A DNA stretch of 64,000 nucleotides from assembly GCA_964244725.1 (NCBI GenBank), contig CAXTJQ010000015.1:1-64000 (forward strand). The letters are read 5' to 3'. Below, piece after piece: positions 1 through 8,425 of the stretch. The notes under the pieces were generated by a model, which saw only the letters and a list, made by a program, of their open reading frames with translations, was not told the DNA's origin and made no database searches. Both the position numbers and the translations under genes were made by a program. Source of the stretch: Kumtagia sp964244725. GTDB taxonomy: Bacteria > Pseudomonadota > Alphaproteobacteria > Rhizobiales > Rhizobiaceae. The first letter of the stretch is position 1, and each line of letters starts with the position of its first letter.

Positions 1-1462
1 CGGAAGCATTGACCGTATCCGACCCTTCATTGGCAAATTCGATCACCTTGTCGCCGATGGTGTCGATGAAATAGGTATCGTTGTCGAGGCCGCCCACCAT
101 CGTGTCGGCGCCCTTGCCGCCATCGATGGTGTCGTTGCCGAGCCCGGTCCTAATGATATCGGCGCCGTCCAGCGCGGATATGGCATCTGCGCCATCGGAG
201 CCGAAAAGCGAATCGGCCTGCTGGGATGCGAAAAGCGAGACGCGATAAATATTTTCCAATCCATCGCTTTGCCCGTCCACCAGATTGGTCGCGGCGCTGT
301 CGAACACGACGTATTTGCCGTCGGCGGAGAAGCTGGGATGGATCGAGGCGCCGTTGGCCTCCTGGCCATCGAGACCGACCGACAAGCGCGTCGTCGTCTT
401 CGCGACGAGGTCGCGTAAAAAAATGTCGCTGGCCGAATTGGAATCGACCGCGACCAGATTGCTTGCGGTGCTCGAAAAAACGACGTAGCGGCCGTCGGCC
501 GAGAGTGCGGCGTCGGACGATGAGAAATTGCCCTCTCCACCACCCGACCCGACCGATACGCGCTTCGTCGTATTGGCCACTGTGTCGCGCAGGAAGATAT
601 CACTGGAAGCGTTCGTATCTCCCGCCACCAGATTGGACGCGGATGACACAAACAGCACATGGCGGCCATCGTTCGAGACGTCGGCGACAAAGCTTTGATT
701 GTCGCTTTCGCCGCCGCCACTTTTCAACGACACCCTAACTGTTGTCTTGGCCAGCGTGTCGCGCAGGAAGACGTCCTGCTGGTCGTTGCCGTCTCCTGCG
801 ACCAAATTGTCGGCGACGCTGTCGAAGGCGACGTATCGGCCGTCGCGGGAGACATGAGGACGGTAGGAACCGCCGTTGCCGGCGGCGCCGCTGCTGGAGC
901 AGGAGACGAGAGTAGTCTCGTGGGTCAAAGTGTCTTTCGCAAAAATGTCGGTCACGTTGTTCGCGTCGCCCGTAATGAGGTTGGAGGCGAAGCTGGCGAA
1001 GACGATGGACCGGCCGTCGGCGGAGATATCCGGGTCGGCGCTGTCGCCGTTCGACTCGGCGTTGCCGACGCCGACAGAGATTCGCGTCGTGACGCTTGAC
1101 AACACGTCGCGTCTGAAGATGTCAGTGACACCGTTCGTATCGTCCGCAACCAAATTCGACGCGTAACTGTAAAAAGTCACGTAGCGTCCATCGTCGGAAA
1201 CGGAAAGGATCAGGCTGATGCTGTTGCCGGCAGCGCCACTTTGCCCGATGGACACCAGCCGCGTGACGCCCGTCTGCGTGTCGCGCAGATAAATCTCGGA
1301 CGGGAGGGTTGTGCTGCCATCGATCAAATTGGTGGCGGCGCCATAAAAGGCAACAAACCGGCCATCACCGGAAATTGCCGCGTCCGACACGTACGCATTC
1401 GCGACATATCCGTTGGTCGAAATTCCGACGCGGATCGTATTGCTGGTGTTCAAGGTCACCAT
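1..1462 (-). CDS. Seven-bladed beta-propeller (TolB/PD40-like) protein with RTX calcium-binding repeats, partial
   Basis: The reading frame is open from an ATG at 1462 to the left edge, so the C-terminus is missing. A GGGAGG ribosome site lies just upstream of the ATG. The first 400 or so residues hold seven repeats of about 60 residues, each with an S-x-DGRYV-x-F core, an NLV segment and a D-I/V-F-x-RD strand, which fits a seven-bladed TolB/WD40-like (PD40) propeller. After residue 415 come RTX-type nonapeptides (for example GLGNDTIDGG, GKGADTMVGG) followed by DNDTYFID and GDKVIE, typical of hemolysin-type calcium-binding proteins. There is no N-terminal signal peptide, as expected for type I secretion, whose signal would lie in the missing C-terminus. 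No type I secretion gene is present in the window. The ligand or enzymatic role is unknown; the propeller may be purely a binding scaffold. Confidence 0.85.
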   Translation of the reverse strand, partial: MVTLNTSNTIRVGISTNGYVANAYVSDAAISGDGRFVAFYGAATNLIDGSTTLPSEIYLRDTQTGVTRLVSIGQSGAAGNSISLILSVSDDGRYVTFYSYASNLVADDTNGVTDIFRRDVLSSVTTRISVGVGNAESNGDSADPDISADGRSIVFASFASNLITGDANNVTDIFAKDTLTHETTLVSCSSSGAAGNGGSYRPHVSRDGRYVAFDSVADNLVAGDGNDQQDVFLRDTLAKTTVRVSLKSGGGESDNQSFVADVSNDGRHVLFVSSASNLVAGDTNASSDIFLRDTVANTTKRVSVGSGGGEGNFSSSDAALSADGRYVVFSSTASNLVAVDSNSASDIFLRDLVAKTTTRLSVGLDGQEANGASIHPSFSADGKYVVFDSAATNLVDGQSDGLENIYRVSLFASQQADSLFGSDGADAISALDGADIIRTGLGNDTIDGGKGADTMVGGLDNDTYFIDTIGDKVIEFANEGSDTVNAS

Positions 1463-1678
1463 ACGCGCCTCCCTGTGGTCGAAACGAACAGCAAAACTGC
1501 ATTGGCCGATAGATTAACAGCGAAATCGTTTGATTAACAACCACGAGCGCGTGTTGGCGGGCTGACGCCGCGGTGGCATTCTTCCTGCTCCATTCCTTGA
1601 AATTTGAGTGCTTGGCTCTCCTGCAACGGACTGCCAAGACGGTGAAATTCCTGTCCAGTGCAAAAAAGCCGGTGCGCG

Positions 1679-1703
1679 GGAACATCGCGGGTCATGCACG
1701 GTT
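1679..1703 (+). promoter_or_regulatory. Possible EcfG-type promoter (GGAAC-N16-GGTT) in the 1463-1770 gap
   Basis: The 308-base gap between the divergent propeller gene and the DUF4142 gene contains no convincing gene. The only element I see is GGAAC at 1679-1683 followed after 16 bases by GGTT at 1700-1703. The alphaproteobacterial general-stress sigma factor EcfG recognises GGAAC-N16/17-CGTT, so this is a one-mismatch match, about 68 bases ahead of the DUF4142 start. Motifs this short occur by chance several times per window, so the call is weak. Confidence 0.22.
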
Positions 1704-1770
1704 CGGCGTGCGTATCAGCGAACCGCGTGGGCGACGAACGCCAGGCGTCGCACACACAAAGGAAAAAAGC

Positions 1771-2325
1771 ATGATTACCGATCGACGGTCCATCCTGACC
1801 GGTCTCGCCCTCGTCGCCGCCACGCCGGCTGCCTTGTCCTTGACTTCGCGGAGCGCGAGCGCGGCGATGGTCCCGCCGGGCGGGGCGTCCACGGCTTCGC
1901 AATTCTACATGGGCGTCATCGGACGCGCCGAGTTGTCGCTTGCGACCTCCCAAATCGCCGTCGGCAAGGCGAGCCGGGCCGATGCGCATGAATTCGCCGG
2001 CTTCGAGCTCGGCGAAGCGATCACCGTCAACATGATCCTGAAGGATCTGGGTACAAAATCCCCGCCGATGGACGCGGAGGCGATGTCGGCGCTGAACGGC
2101 ATCAAGGGCGCCGCGGACGGCAAGGCGTTCGATACGGCCTATATCGCCTTCCAGCTCGCCAACCACGAATACCTTCGCGACCTCGCGGACGGCTATCTGC
2201 ACAACACGGCCGGCGCGACGGACATGGAGGAGAAGCAGGGCCGCCGCCTCGCCTCGCTCATGCTCGGCGTGTTCAAGGAGCATGTCGCGATATGCAAGCG
2301 CATCTCGACCGAACTCAAGGCTTGA
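1771..2325 (+). CDS. DUF4142 family exported protein
   Basis: A 184-residue protein starting at the ATG after a GGAAAAAAG ribosome site. The N-terminus has a twin-arginine-like signal (DRRSILTGLALVA, then an Ala-rich h-region ending near residue 32), so it is probably exported by Tat or Sec. The rest matches the DUF4142 four-helix family: paired helices with an AELSLATSQIAVGKAS segment and a second half containing AFQLANHEYLRDLAD. The family is ferritin-like in fold but usually lacks metal ligands, and its function is not established; members are often linked to stress and cell-envelope maintenance. An esterase gene follows 47 bases downstream on the same strand and may be co-transcribed. Translation from further upstream is possible but would destroy the signal peptide. 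Confidence 0.8.
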   Translation: MITDRRSILTGLALVAATPAALSLTSRSASAAMVPPGGASTASQFYMGVIGRAELSLATSQIAVGKASRADAHEFAGFELGEAITVNMILKDLGTKSPPMDAEAMSALNGIKGAADGKAFDTAYIAFQLANHEYLRDLADGYLHNTAGATDMEEKQGRRLASLMLGVFKEHVAICKRISTELKA

Positions 2326-2372
2326 TTGTTTCCCCGCCCCGGCGCCGCCATTCCATCCATCGAAAGATAGCC

Positions 2373-3521
2373 ATGAAAAACGTAGTTCGAACATCCGCAC
2401 TCACGCTTTCCCTTATCGCAAGCGCCGCCTTGCCGCCGGCGGCTGCCTGGGGACAAGACGCCAACCCCACGGCCGAGGAAGCCGCCAAGGCCGCCATGTC
2501 GTCGATGCCCTCGGTCGCCGAGACGCCCGACAGCGGAACGATGAAGCGGGCCGACAAGGAGGACATGCTCGTCGTCCTGAAGAAGATGCAGGAGATCGGC
2601 ATCAAGCCGATCGACTCACGGTCGGTCGAGGAGGCGCGGGCGCAGCCGACGCCGGGCGACGCCGTCAAGGCCGTCCTGGAGGACCAGGGCAAGGATCCGA
2701 TCGCCCTGATGGCGGCGATGAACGTGTCCAAAAAGGACATGACCTATCCGATAGCGGACGGCACGCAGCCGATCCGCATCTACACGCCGGAAAACGCCGG
2801 TTCCGGGCCGTTGCCGGTCATCGTCTATTATCATGGCGGCGGCTGGGTGATCGCGAACCTCGACACCTATGAATCGTCGGCCATGGCGCTGGCCAAGAAG
2901 ACGGGCGCGATCGTGGCGAGCGTCGAATATCGCCGTGCGCCGGAGAACAAGTTTCCGGCCGCGCACGAGGACTCCTTCGCCGCCTACAAATGGGTGGTGG
3001 CCAATGCGGGCCAGTTTGGCGGCGATCCGGCCAAGCTGGCTGTCGCCGGCGAAAGCGCGGGCGGTAATCTGGCGGCCAACGTCGCCATCATGGCGCGCGA
3101 CCAGAAGGTGCAGGCCCCGCTCGCCATGCTCCTCGTCTATCCGGTCGCGGGCACCGATATGACAACGCCGTCTTACATCGCCAACCAGAACGCCATGCCA
3201 CTGTCGAAGGGCGCAATGATGTGGTTCGTCGACAAGGTGCTCGCCAAGCCGGAGGACGCCAAGAATCCGATGCTCAACCTGACCACCGCCGTGGACCTCA
3301 AGGGCCTGCCGCCGGCGATCGTCATCACGGCGGAGATCGACCCACTGATGTCGGAAGGCAAGATGCTGGCCGACAAATTGATGGCGGCGGGCGTCGAGAC
3401 GACCTACCAGAACAACGAAGGCGTGACACACGAGTTCTTCGGCATGGACGCGGTGCTCGACGACGCCAAGCGCGCGCAGGATCTGGCCGCGACGAAGCTC
3501 AAGGCGGCGTTCGGCAAGTAG
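2373..3521 (+). CDS. Secreted alpha/beta hydrolase (hormone-sensitive-lipase-type esterase)
   Basis: A 382-residue protein with a Sec signal peptide (MKNVVRTSALTLSLIASAAL, cleavage near AWG-QD). After an extra N-terminal helical region of about 100 residues comes the catalytic domain. It carries the oxyanion-hole motif HGGGW, the nucleophile elbow GESAGGN, an acidic residue in EIDPLMSEG and a catalytic histidine in GVTHEFFGM. This is the full triad of bacterial HSL-family (family IV) carboxylesterases, which cleave short-chain acyl esters. The ATG at 2373 is chosen because the upstream in-frame start would bury the signal peptide. The gene lies 47 bases after the DUF4142 gene and may share its promoter. 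The substrate is unknown. The N-terminal region may act as a cap or substrate-binding extension. Confidence 0.85.
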   Translation: MKNVVRTSALTLSLIASAALPPAAAWGQDANPTAEEAAKAAMSSMPSVAETPDSGTMKRADKEDMLVVLKKMQEIGIKPIDSRSVEEARAQPTPGDAVKAVLEDQGKDPIALMAAMNVSKKDMTYPIADGTQPIRIYTPENAGSGPLPVIVYYHGGGWVIANLDTYESSAMALAKKTGAIVASVEYRRAPENKFPAAHEDSFAAYKWVVANAGQFGGDPAKLAVAGESAGGNLAANVAIMARDQKVQAPLAMLLVYPVAGTDMTTPSYIANQNAMPLSKGAMMWFVDKVLAKPEDAKNPMLNLTTAVDLKGLPPAIVITAEIDPLMSEGKMLADKLMAAGVETTYQNNEGVTHEFFGMDAVLDDAKRAQDLAATKLKAAFGK

Positions 3522-3543
3522 CCGATCGTCCTCTCAAAAGACC

Positions 3544-3581
3544 AGGCGGCGCTGCGCACCCTTTCCGGTGCAGCGCCGCCT
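3544..3581. terminator. GC-rich hairpin between convergent genes
   Basis: AGGCGGCGCTGC with a one-base bulge and CACC pairs with GGTGCAGCGCCGCCT around a CTTTCC loop. It sits in the 111-base gap between the esterase stop and the convergent dehydratase stop, so it probably serves both. The T-run is poor on either side. Confidence 0.7.
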
Positions 3582-3632
3582 CTACATTGTTAACCCGGTT
3601 GCTCGACACCGAGGCCAGCCATTGTCCGAGCG

Positions 3633-4751
3633 TTACCGATCGGCAACGATGATGCGCGAAAACTCCGGGATGCTTCTGGCCTCGACTGCGTCCCAATCCC
3701 AGTCGATGCCGATGCCGGGCGCGGCCGGCGCTAGGGCGTGACCCTCCTCGATCCCCATCCGCCGGCCGGTCAGTTCGTCGAGTTGAGGAATATACTCGAC
3801 ATATCTGCCGTTCGGCACGGCGCAGGCCAGGCTGACATGCAGTTCCATGAGGAAATGCGGGCAAACCGCCATGTCGAACGCCTCGGCCGCATGCGCCACC
3901 TTGAGCCAGGGCGTGATGCCGCCGATCCGGCCGACATCCACCTGCACAATCGAGCAGGCGCCCTTCTGCATGTATTCCCGAAAATGGCGGATGGAATAAA
4001 GTGATTCACCGACGGCGATCGGGGTCGATGTCGACTTCGACAAGCGGACATGGCCATCGACGTCGTCGGCGGGAAGCGGCTCCTCGATCCAGGCGAGATC
4101 CAGGTCGCGCAGCCGGTCCGCGCGGCGGATCGCCTCGTCGAGCGAAAAGCCCTGGTTGCAGTCGGTCATGATTTCATAGTCGTCGCCGAGCGCGTCGCGC
4201 ATGGCGGCGAGCCTGGCGTAGTCCTCGGCGCCACCCGGCTTGCCGATCTTGACCTTCGAGCCGCGAAACCCCTTGGCTTTCGCCGCCAGCGCGTCGTCGA
4301 CCAGCGCTTGGCGCTCGATATGGAGCCATCCTCCTTCGGTCGTGTAGAGCGGACATCGGTCCTTTGCCCCGCCGGCCAATTTCCATAGCGGCAAATTCTG
4401 CCTGCGGGCGCGCAAGTCCCAGAGCGCGGTGTCGATGGCCGCGAGCGCGATGGCGGTGATCGCGCCGATGGTCGTGGCGTGGGTCAGGAATTCGAGGTCG
4501 CGCCAGATCGCCTCGATGCGGTCCGCGTCCCGTCCGACAAGGCGCGGCGCGAGGTGATCGGCGAGCAGGCGCATGACCGACGACCCGCCGGTGCCGATCG
4601 TATAGCTGTAGCCCGTACCGACCGCGCCGTCGGCGTCGGTGATGGTGACGATCGGCGTTTCCTGGCTGACGAAGCTCTGAATCGCGTCCGTCCGCTTCAC
4701 CTTCGGGACGAGGTCGACCATGCGAAGCTCGATCTTTTCGATCCTGGCCAT
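3633..4751 (-). CDS. Mandelate racemase/muconate lactonizing enzyme family dehydratase
   Basis: A 372-residue enolase-superfamily enzyme. It has the N-terminal capping domain (to about residue 125), then the barrel with the KxK general-base motif (SKVKIG), the three metal ligands in MTDCNQ, WIEEPL and AVGES, and a histidine in CPHFLMELH. KxK plus a late His is the mandelate-racemase subgroup pattern, which includes acid-sugar dehydratases (talarate/galactarate, fuconate, tartrate) as well as racemases. Its position 10 bases after a polyol/hexuronate dehydrogenase, and beside a sugar ABC importer under a GntR-FCD regulator, favours sugar-acid dehydration. The exact sugar acid cannot be read from sequence. 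The ATG at 4751 follows a GAGAAA site; a TTG one codon upstream is the alternative. Confidence 0.88.
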   Translation of the reverse strand: MARIEKIELRMVDLVPKVKRTDAIQSFVSQETPIVTITDADGAVGTGYSYTIGTGGSSVMRLLADHLAPRLVGRDADRIEAIWRDLEFLTHATTIGAITAIALAAIDTALWDLRARRQNLPLWKLAGGAKDRCPLYTTEGGWLHIERQALVDDALAAKAKGFRGSKVKIGKPGGAEDYARLAAMRDALGDDYEIMTDCNQGFSLDEAIRRADRLRDLDLAWIEEPLPADDVDGHVRLSKSTSTPIAVGESLYSIRHFREYMQKGACSIVQVDVGRIGGITPWLKVAHAAEAFDMAVCPHFLMELHVSLACAVPNGRYVEYIPQLDELTGRRMGIEEGHALAPAAPGIGIDWDWDAVEARSIPEFSRIIVADR

Positions 4752-4761
4752 CAATCGTTTC

Positions 4762-6225
4762 TCACAAGGCGCTTATCGCGCGCAACGCACCCCGGTCGCG
4801 AAGCGCGCGCAACGCCTCCGTCAGGGACTGCCGAAAATCCTGGTCGCGCGGCAGCGCGTCGCCGAACACCGCACGGTAGCCGAGGAAGGCGGCGATGGTT
4901 TCCTCGACGGAGCAATGGCCCTGGTCGGGCAGTCCAGGCCAGCCGGTCAGCGTCGGATCGTTGAGGATGAACGACCGGCCATCGTCGCCGCGAAGCGCGC
5001 AGGATCGAATCCAGGCGGCGAGCGCGTAGATGAGATGCCAATGCGGCAAGCCTCTTTGCCGCAATTCGACGAGAGGCGCCACGATCCGCTGCGGCACCTT
5101 CTGGGACGCGTCGGTGGCGATCTGGTCCGTACGATGGCCGAGCGATGTGTTGGCGAAGCGATCGAGCAGGCTACGCGTGTAGGCCGCGGGATCGAGATGA
5201 GCGGACACGGTCCGCGCAGCCTCCGTCCAATAGCCCATGACGAACGCGCGGACGAGGGGATGCGCGATCGCCTCATCGACGGTCGCCAACCCGGCGAGAC
5301 GGGCGAGCGCGGCCAGCGCCGAGTGCGCGCCGTTGAGCAGGCGCAGCTTCATATGCTCATAGGCGGACACATCCGCCACGAATTGCGCGCCGACGATGTC
5401 CCAGCCGGGTCTGCCTGCTGTGAACTTATCCTCGATCACCCACTGAATGAAGGGCTCGGTCACCACCGGCCAGGCGTCGACGAGGCCGAGTGTTTCGGCA
5501 ACGTCTTTCCGCACCTCGTCGGTCGTGATGGGCACAATCCGGTCGACCATGGAGGAAGGGAACGCGACCTCTTGCTCGACATAGCTTGCAAGCGCCCGGT
5601 CGCGCTCGGCGGCGAACGCCAGCATGACCCTGCGCAGGGTCTCGCCATTCGACGGCAGGTTGTCGCAGGACAGGACCGTGAACGGCGCGACGCCAGACTG
5701 CCGTCGGCGGACGAGGGCCTCCACCACGAATCCGAGCGCGCTGCGCGGGGTGGCGGGGTGGGCGAGATCATGGCGGACATCGGGGTGGTCGCCGCGCAGC
5801 GTGCGCGACGACAGGTCCGCAAGGTAGCCTTTCTCGGTGACGGTGAGGGTCACGATCCTGATCCGCGGGTCCGCAAGCGCACCAAGCAGGCCGCCCGGAT
5901 CTTGCGGCGCCACTAGAAGCTTGCCGATCGAGCCGACGATGCGCAGCGACTTGTGCTCGTTTTCGCGCGTCACCAGCGTGTAGAGGCCGTCCTGAGGTTC
6001 GAGCGCGTCGCGCGTGTCGGGGCTGCGCAGCGAAGCCGCGACGATGCCCCAGTCGCGCTGGCCGGCCGCGAGGCAATCGTCGGTATAGACGGCCTGATGG
6101 GCGCGGTGGAAATTGCCCACCCCAAGATGGACGATGCCGGGCGTGATGGCCGTCCGGTCGTATGACGGAAGGCGAACGCCCGCGGGGGCCGATGCCAGGC
6201 TCGAATTCGAAAGACGCGGGGTCAT
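4762..6225 (-). CDS. Mannitol dehydrogenase family NAD(P)-dependent oxidoreductase
   Basis: A 487-residue protein of the long-chain mannitol dehydrogenase/fructuronate reductase family. The N-terminal Rossmann region has GVGNFHRAHQAVYTDD. TLTVTEKGY follows near residue 140, and the active-site motif KLRLLNGAHS (catalytic Lys with downstream Asn and His) lies near residue 290. Family members reduce D-fructuronate or oxidise mannitol, arabitol or sorbitol. Its start overlaps the stop of the GntR gene by 4 bases (ATGA), so the regulator, this gene and the dehydratase form one transcript. With a dehydratase next to it, a UxuB-like hexuronate step or a polyol-to-ketose step are both possible; context does not decide. 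Confidence 0.88.
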   Translation of the reverse strand: MTPRLSNSSLASAPAGVRLPSYDRTAITPGIVHLGVGNFHRAHQAVYTDDCLAAGQRDWGIVAASLRSPDTRDALEPQDGLYTLVTRENEHKSLRIVGSIGKLLVAPQDPGGLLGALADPRIRIVTLTVTEKGYLADLSSRTLRGDHPDVRHDLAHPATPRSALGFVVEALVRRRQSGVAPFTVLSCDNLPSNGETLRRVMLAFAAERDRALASYVEQEVAFPSSMVDRIVPITTDEVRKDVAETLGLVDAWPVVTEPFIQWVIEDKFTAGRPGWDIVGAQFVADVSAYEHMKLRLLNGAHSALAALARLAGLATVDEAIAHPLVRAFVMGYWTEAARTVSAHLDPAAYTRSLLDRFANTSLGHRTDQIATDASQKVPQRIVAPLVELRQRGLPHWHLIYALAAWIRSCALRGDDGRSFILNDPTLTGWPGLPDQGHCSVEETIAAFLGYRAVFGDALPRDQDFRQSLTEALRALRDRGALRAISAL

Positions 6226-6968
6226 GATTTGCCGATGGCGCGCGGCGCGTTCTTGATCGCCGGCCCGAGCGCGTGCGCATCGAAAAGCACGAAAATCTTG
6301 TCGAGGTGGGTAATCATGGCCGCCTCGGCGCCCGCAACATCGCCGGCATCCAGCGCGTCGAGGATCGCCAGATGTTCCTCCACCACCGCCTCGAAGCGCG
6401 TCGGGCTCCCGGCAAAACGGTGGAACCGGGTCAGCTTCGCCTTCGCCTCGTAGATGGTTTCCCAGACGCCCGGCCGGTTGACGAAAACGCTGAATAGGCG
6501 ATGGAATTCCTCGTCGTCCCTGAAGAAGCCGTCGACGTCGCCGACCGCGATATCGCCCTTCTGCGCGGAGACGAGTTCGCGCAGCTTCCCGCTCATTCCA
6601 GGCAGCCAGACGGCGGATACCTCCCGCAAAAGGCAAACCTCCAGCGAGCGCCGCACGAAGTGGCTGTCGCGGATGGTCTCGATGTCGATCTCGGAAACGA
6701 AGCTTCCGAATTGCGGGAAGACGGTGACGAGCCCATCCTCGACCAGCCGCTGGATCGCGGCCCGCACCGGCGTTCTCGACACGTTGAATTGCCGGCAGAC
6801 CGCGTTCTCGCTGATCAACTCGCCCGGCATGAGCCTGGCGCAGACGATGGCCTCGCGCAGCGTCGCGTAGACCTGCTCGCCGGCCGGGATACGGCGATCG
6901 AGCACCAGGTCCAGGTCGGCCAGGCCATTCGGCGCCATTTTCGCGTCCTTGTTACGCGGATCGAGCAT
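6222..6968 (-). CDS. GntR family (FadR/FCD subfamily) transcriptional regulator
   Basis: A 248-residue protein with an N-terminal winged helix (LISENAVCRQFNVSRTPVRAAI, then a wing ending VFPQFGSF). The all-helical FCD ligand domain follows, with conserved metal/ligand residues in DDEEFHRLF and a late helix around VVEEHLAILDAL. FCD regulators usually repress sugar-acid or carboxylate catabolic genes and release DNA on binding the metabolite. It is the first gene of the minus-strand operon and faces the divergent ABC importer across a 304-base gap that holds a perfect 10-bp palindrome of FCD type. A likely role is repressor of both directions. An internal ATG 10 codons later is an alternative start. 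Confidence 0.88.
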   Translation of the reverse strand: MLDPRNKDAKMAPNGLADLDLVLDRRIPAGEQVYATLREAIVCARLMPGELISENAVCRQFNVSRTPVRAAIQRLVEDGLVTVFPQFGSFVSEIDIETIRDSHFVRRSLEVCLLREVSAVWLPGMSGKLRELVSAQKGDIAVGDVDGFFRDDEEFHRLFSVFVNRPGVWETIYEAKAKLTRFHRFAGSPTRFEAVVEEHLAILDALDAGDVAGAEAAMITHLDKIFVLFDAHALGPAIKNAPRAIGKS

Positions 6969-7158
6969 AGCCGATTTCGTTCGCCTTCCGGACTAGGTCG
7001 TGTTGATTTCCAAGCGATGGCGGCCTGCGAATGGCGACTTTCCGCGCTTCGGGCGCTCTGCTCCGGTTCTCGAAACCCACCATTCTCGGCTCGCCCTGAC
7101 TTGAATCTCAATAGACCCAAATGCAAAAACCAGCGTCACCCATAATTTCATTTGCGGC

Positions 7159-7168
7159 TTGTATACAA
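7159..7168. promoter_or_regulatory. Candidate GntR/FCD operator TTGTATACAA in the 6969-7272 divergent gap
   Basis: A perfect 10-bp palindrome, TTGTATACAA, lies 105 bases before the substrate-binding-protein start. FCD-type GntR regulators commonly bind TNGTNNNACNA-like boxes (UxuR/ExuR and relatives use a GTATAC core), so this is the natural site for the adjacent regulator. It probably overlaps the importer promoter. The remaining 290 bases of the gap contain no gene that I can support. Confidence 0.6.
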
Positions 7169-7272
7169 CTGTACTAGGACTTTAGCGCTCAATGCAAGCG
7201 AATTGCGCCGCCCTCTCGCCAGGAACACGGAGGTCGAGAACCGGGCCGGCGCGCAACCGGGAGGAACTTTCA

Positions 7273-8295
7273 ATGTCGCATTTTCTGCGTCGCGCTTTGG
7301 CGATCGGATTGATTTCGGTGTCGGGCATCGGCTCGGCCATGGCGGCCAGCGATACCAAGATCGCCTTGGTCCCGGGTGGTCCGCACCCCTATTTCGCAGC
7401 CTGGGAACAGGCCGGCAAGGACGCCGCAAAAGAGTTCGGCTTGGCCGGCGCCGATTACAAGGTGCCGCAGAAGTGGGAATTGAGCCAGCAGAACCAATTG
7501 CTCGAAAGCTTGTTGACCCAAGGCTACAACGGCTTCCTGATCTTCCCCGGCGATCCCGTCGGGTCCGTCAGCACCGTGGATGAACTGGTCTCGAACGGCG
7601 CGCCCGTGGTTGCCGGCGCGGGATGTTTCAAGGACCCGTCCGACGCGACATTCTGCCTTGGAACCGACACCGGCGAATCCGCCTATATCGGCACCAAGGA
7701 ATTGCTGAAGACGCTGACCGGCCAGAAGCGCATCGCGCACTTCACCGGCTTCCTCGTCGACCCCAACACGCAGCTCCGCATCGACGCCGTCGAGAAGGCC
7801 GCCAAGGAGGAGGGCGCGACGGTGGTCCAGGTCATCGCCGACATCGACGCGCCGGAGCCGGCCGAAGAGAAGATCAACGCCTATCTCGCAGCCCACGCCA
7901 ACGATGTCGACGGCATCGTCACGACCGCCTGGGTTCCGGCCGTCGTGTCAGCCAACGCGCTGCGCAAGATCGGCGACAAGCGGATCAAGATGGTCGGCAT
8001 CGATCATGACGAGGTCGTCCTCAAGGCGATCAAGGACGGCTTCGTCAACGGCACCATGCTGCAGAACCCCTATGGCCAGGGCTACATCGGCACGTTCGTG
8101 GTCGACAAGCTGCGCTCGGGCTGCACCGTCAAGGCCGATGCGCCGTTCAAGGCGAATGCCCTGACCTCGAAGTTCATCGACTCGGGCACGGTCTACGTCG
8201 CGGCCGACAAGGTTGACACCTATGTCGATGCGATGCGCGACACGACCAAGAAGCTCTTCGACACGTTCCAGGCCACCTATCTCACCTGCAACTGA
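7273..8295 (+). CDS. CUT2 sugar ABC transporter, periplasmic substrate-binding protein
   Basis: A 340-residue periplasmic-binding-protein (Peripla_BP_4, ribose-binding type) with a Sec signal peptide ending at SAMA-AS. The mature protein starts with the usual TKIALVPGGPHPYF strand, and later has the hinge region AWVPAVVSANALRKIG and GIDHDEVVLKAIKDG. Start chosen at the ATG behind CGGGAGGAAC. It heads the operon of two permeases and a double ATPase. Two cysteines (GAGCFKD and DATFCLG) plus a C-terminal Cys suggest disulfides in the periplasm. The divergent dehydratase and polyol/uronate dehydrogenase suggest a polyol, hexuronate or aldonate ligand. This is inference from context only. Confidence 0.9.
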   Translation: MSHFLRRALAIGLISVSGIGSAMAASDTKIALVPGGPHPYFAAWEQAGKDAAKEFGLAGADYKVPQKWELSQQNQLLESLLTQGYNGFLIFPGDPVGSVSTVDELVSNGAPVVAGAGCFKDPSDATFCLGTDTGESAYIGTKELLKTLTGQKRIAHFTGFLVDPNTQLRIDAVEKAAKEEGATVVQVIADIDAPEPAEEKINAYLAAHANDVDGIVTTAWVPAVVSANALRKIGDKRIKMVGIDHDEVVLKAIKDGFVNGTMLQNPYGQGYIGTFVVDKLRSGCTVKADAPFKANALTSKFIDSGTVYVAADKVDTYVDAMRDTTKKLFDTFQATYLTCN

Positions 8296-8307
8296 TCGCA
8301 AGCAAAC

Positions 8308-8345
8308 GCGAACCGCCGCCACGCCACGGCCCCGCGGCGGTTCGC
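8308..8345 (+). terminator. Hairpin after the substrate-binding-protein gene (mRNA-stabilising or attenuating)
   Basis: GCGAACCGCCGC (8308-8319) and GCGGCGGTTCGC (8334-8345) form a perfect 12-bp stem 12 bases after the stop codon, without a T-run. In this position it most likely protects the upstream mRNA or lowers permease expression. Confidence 0.65.
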
Positions 8346-8425
8346 GCCATACACATCCGGGACCGCCGAGCGAGCGTCGGAGCGGCATCGGCGGTGTCCC
8401 CTCCGGCATGAAGACGGGCTGAGGC

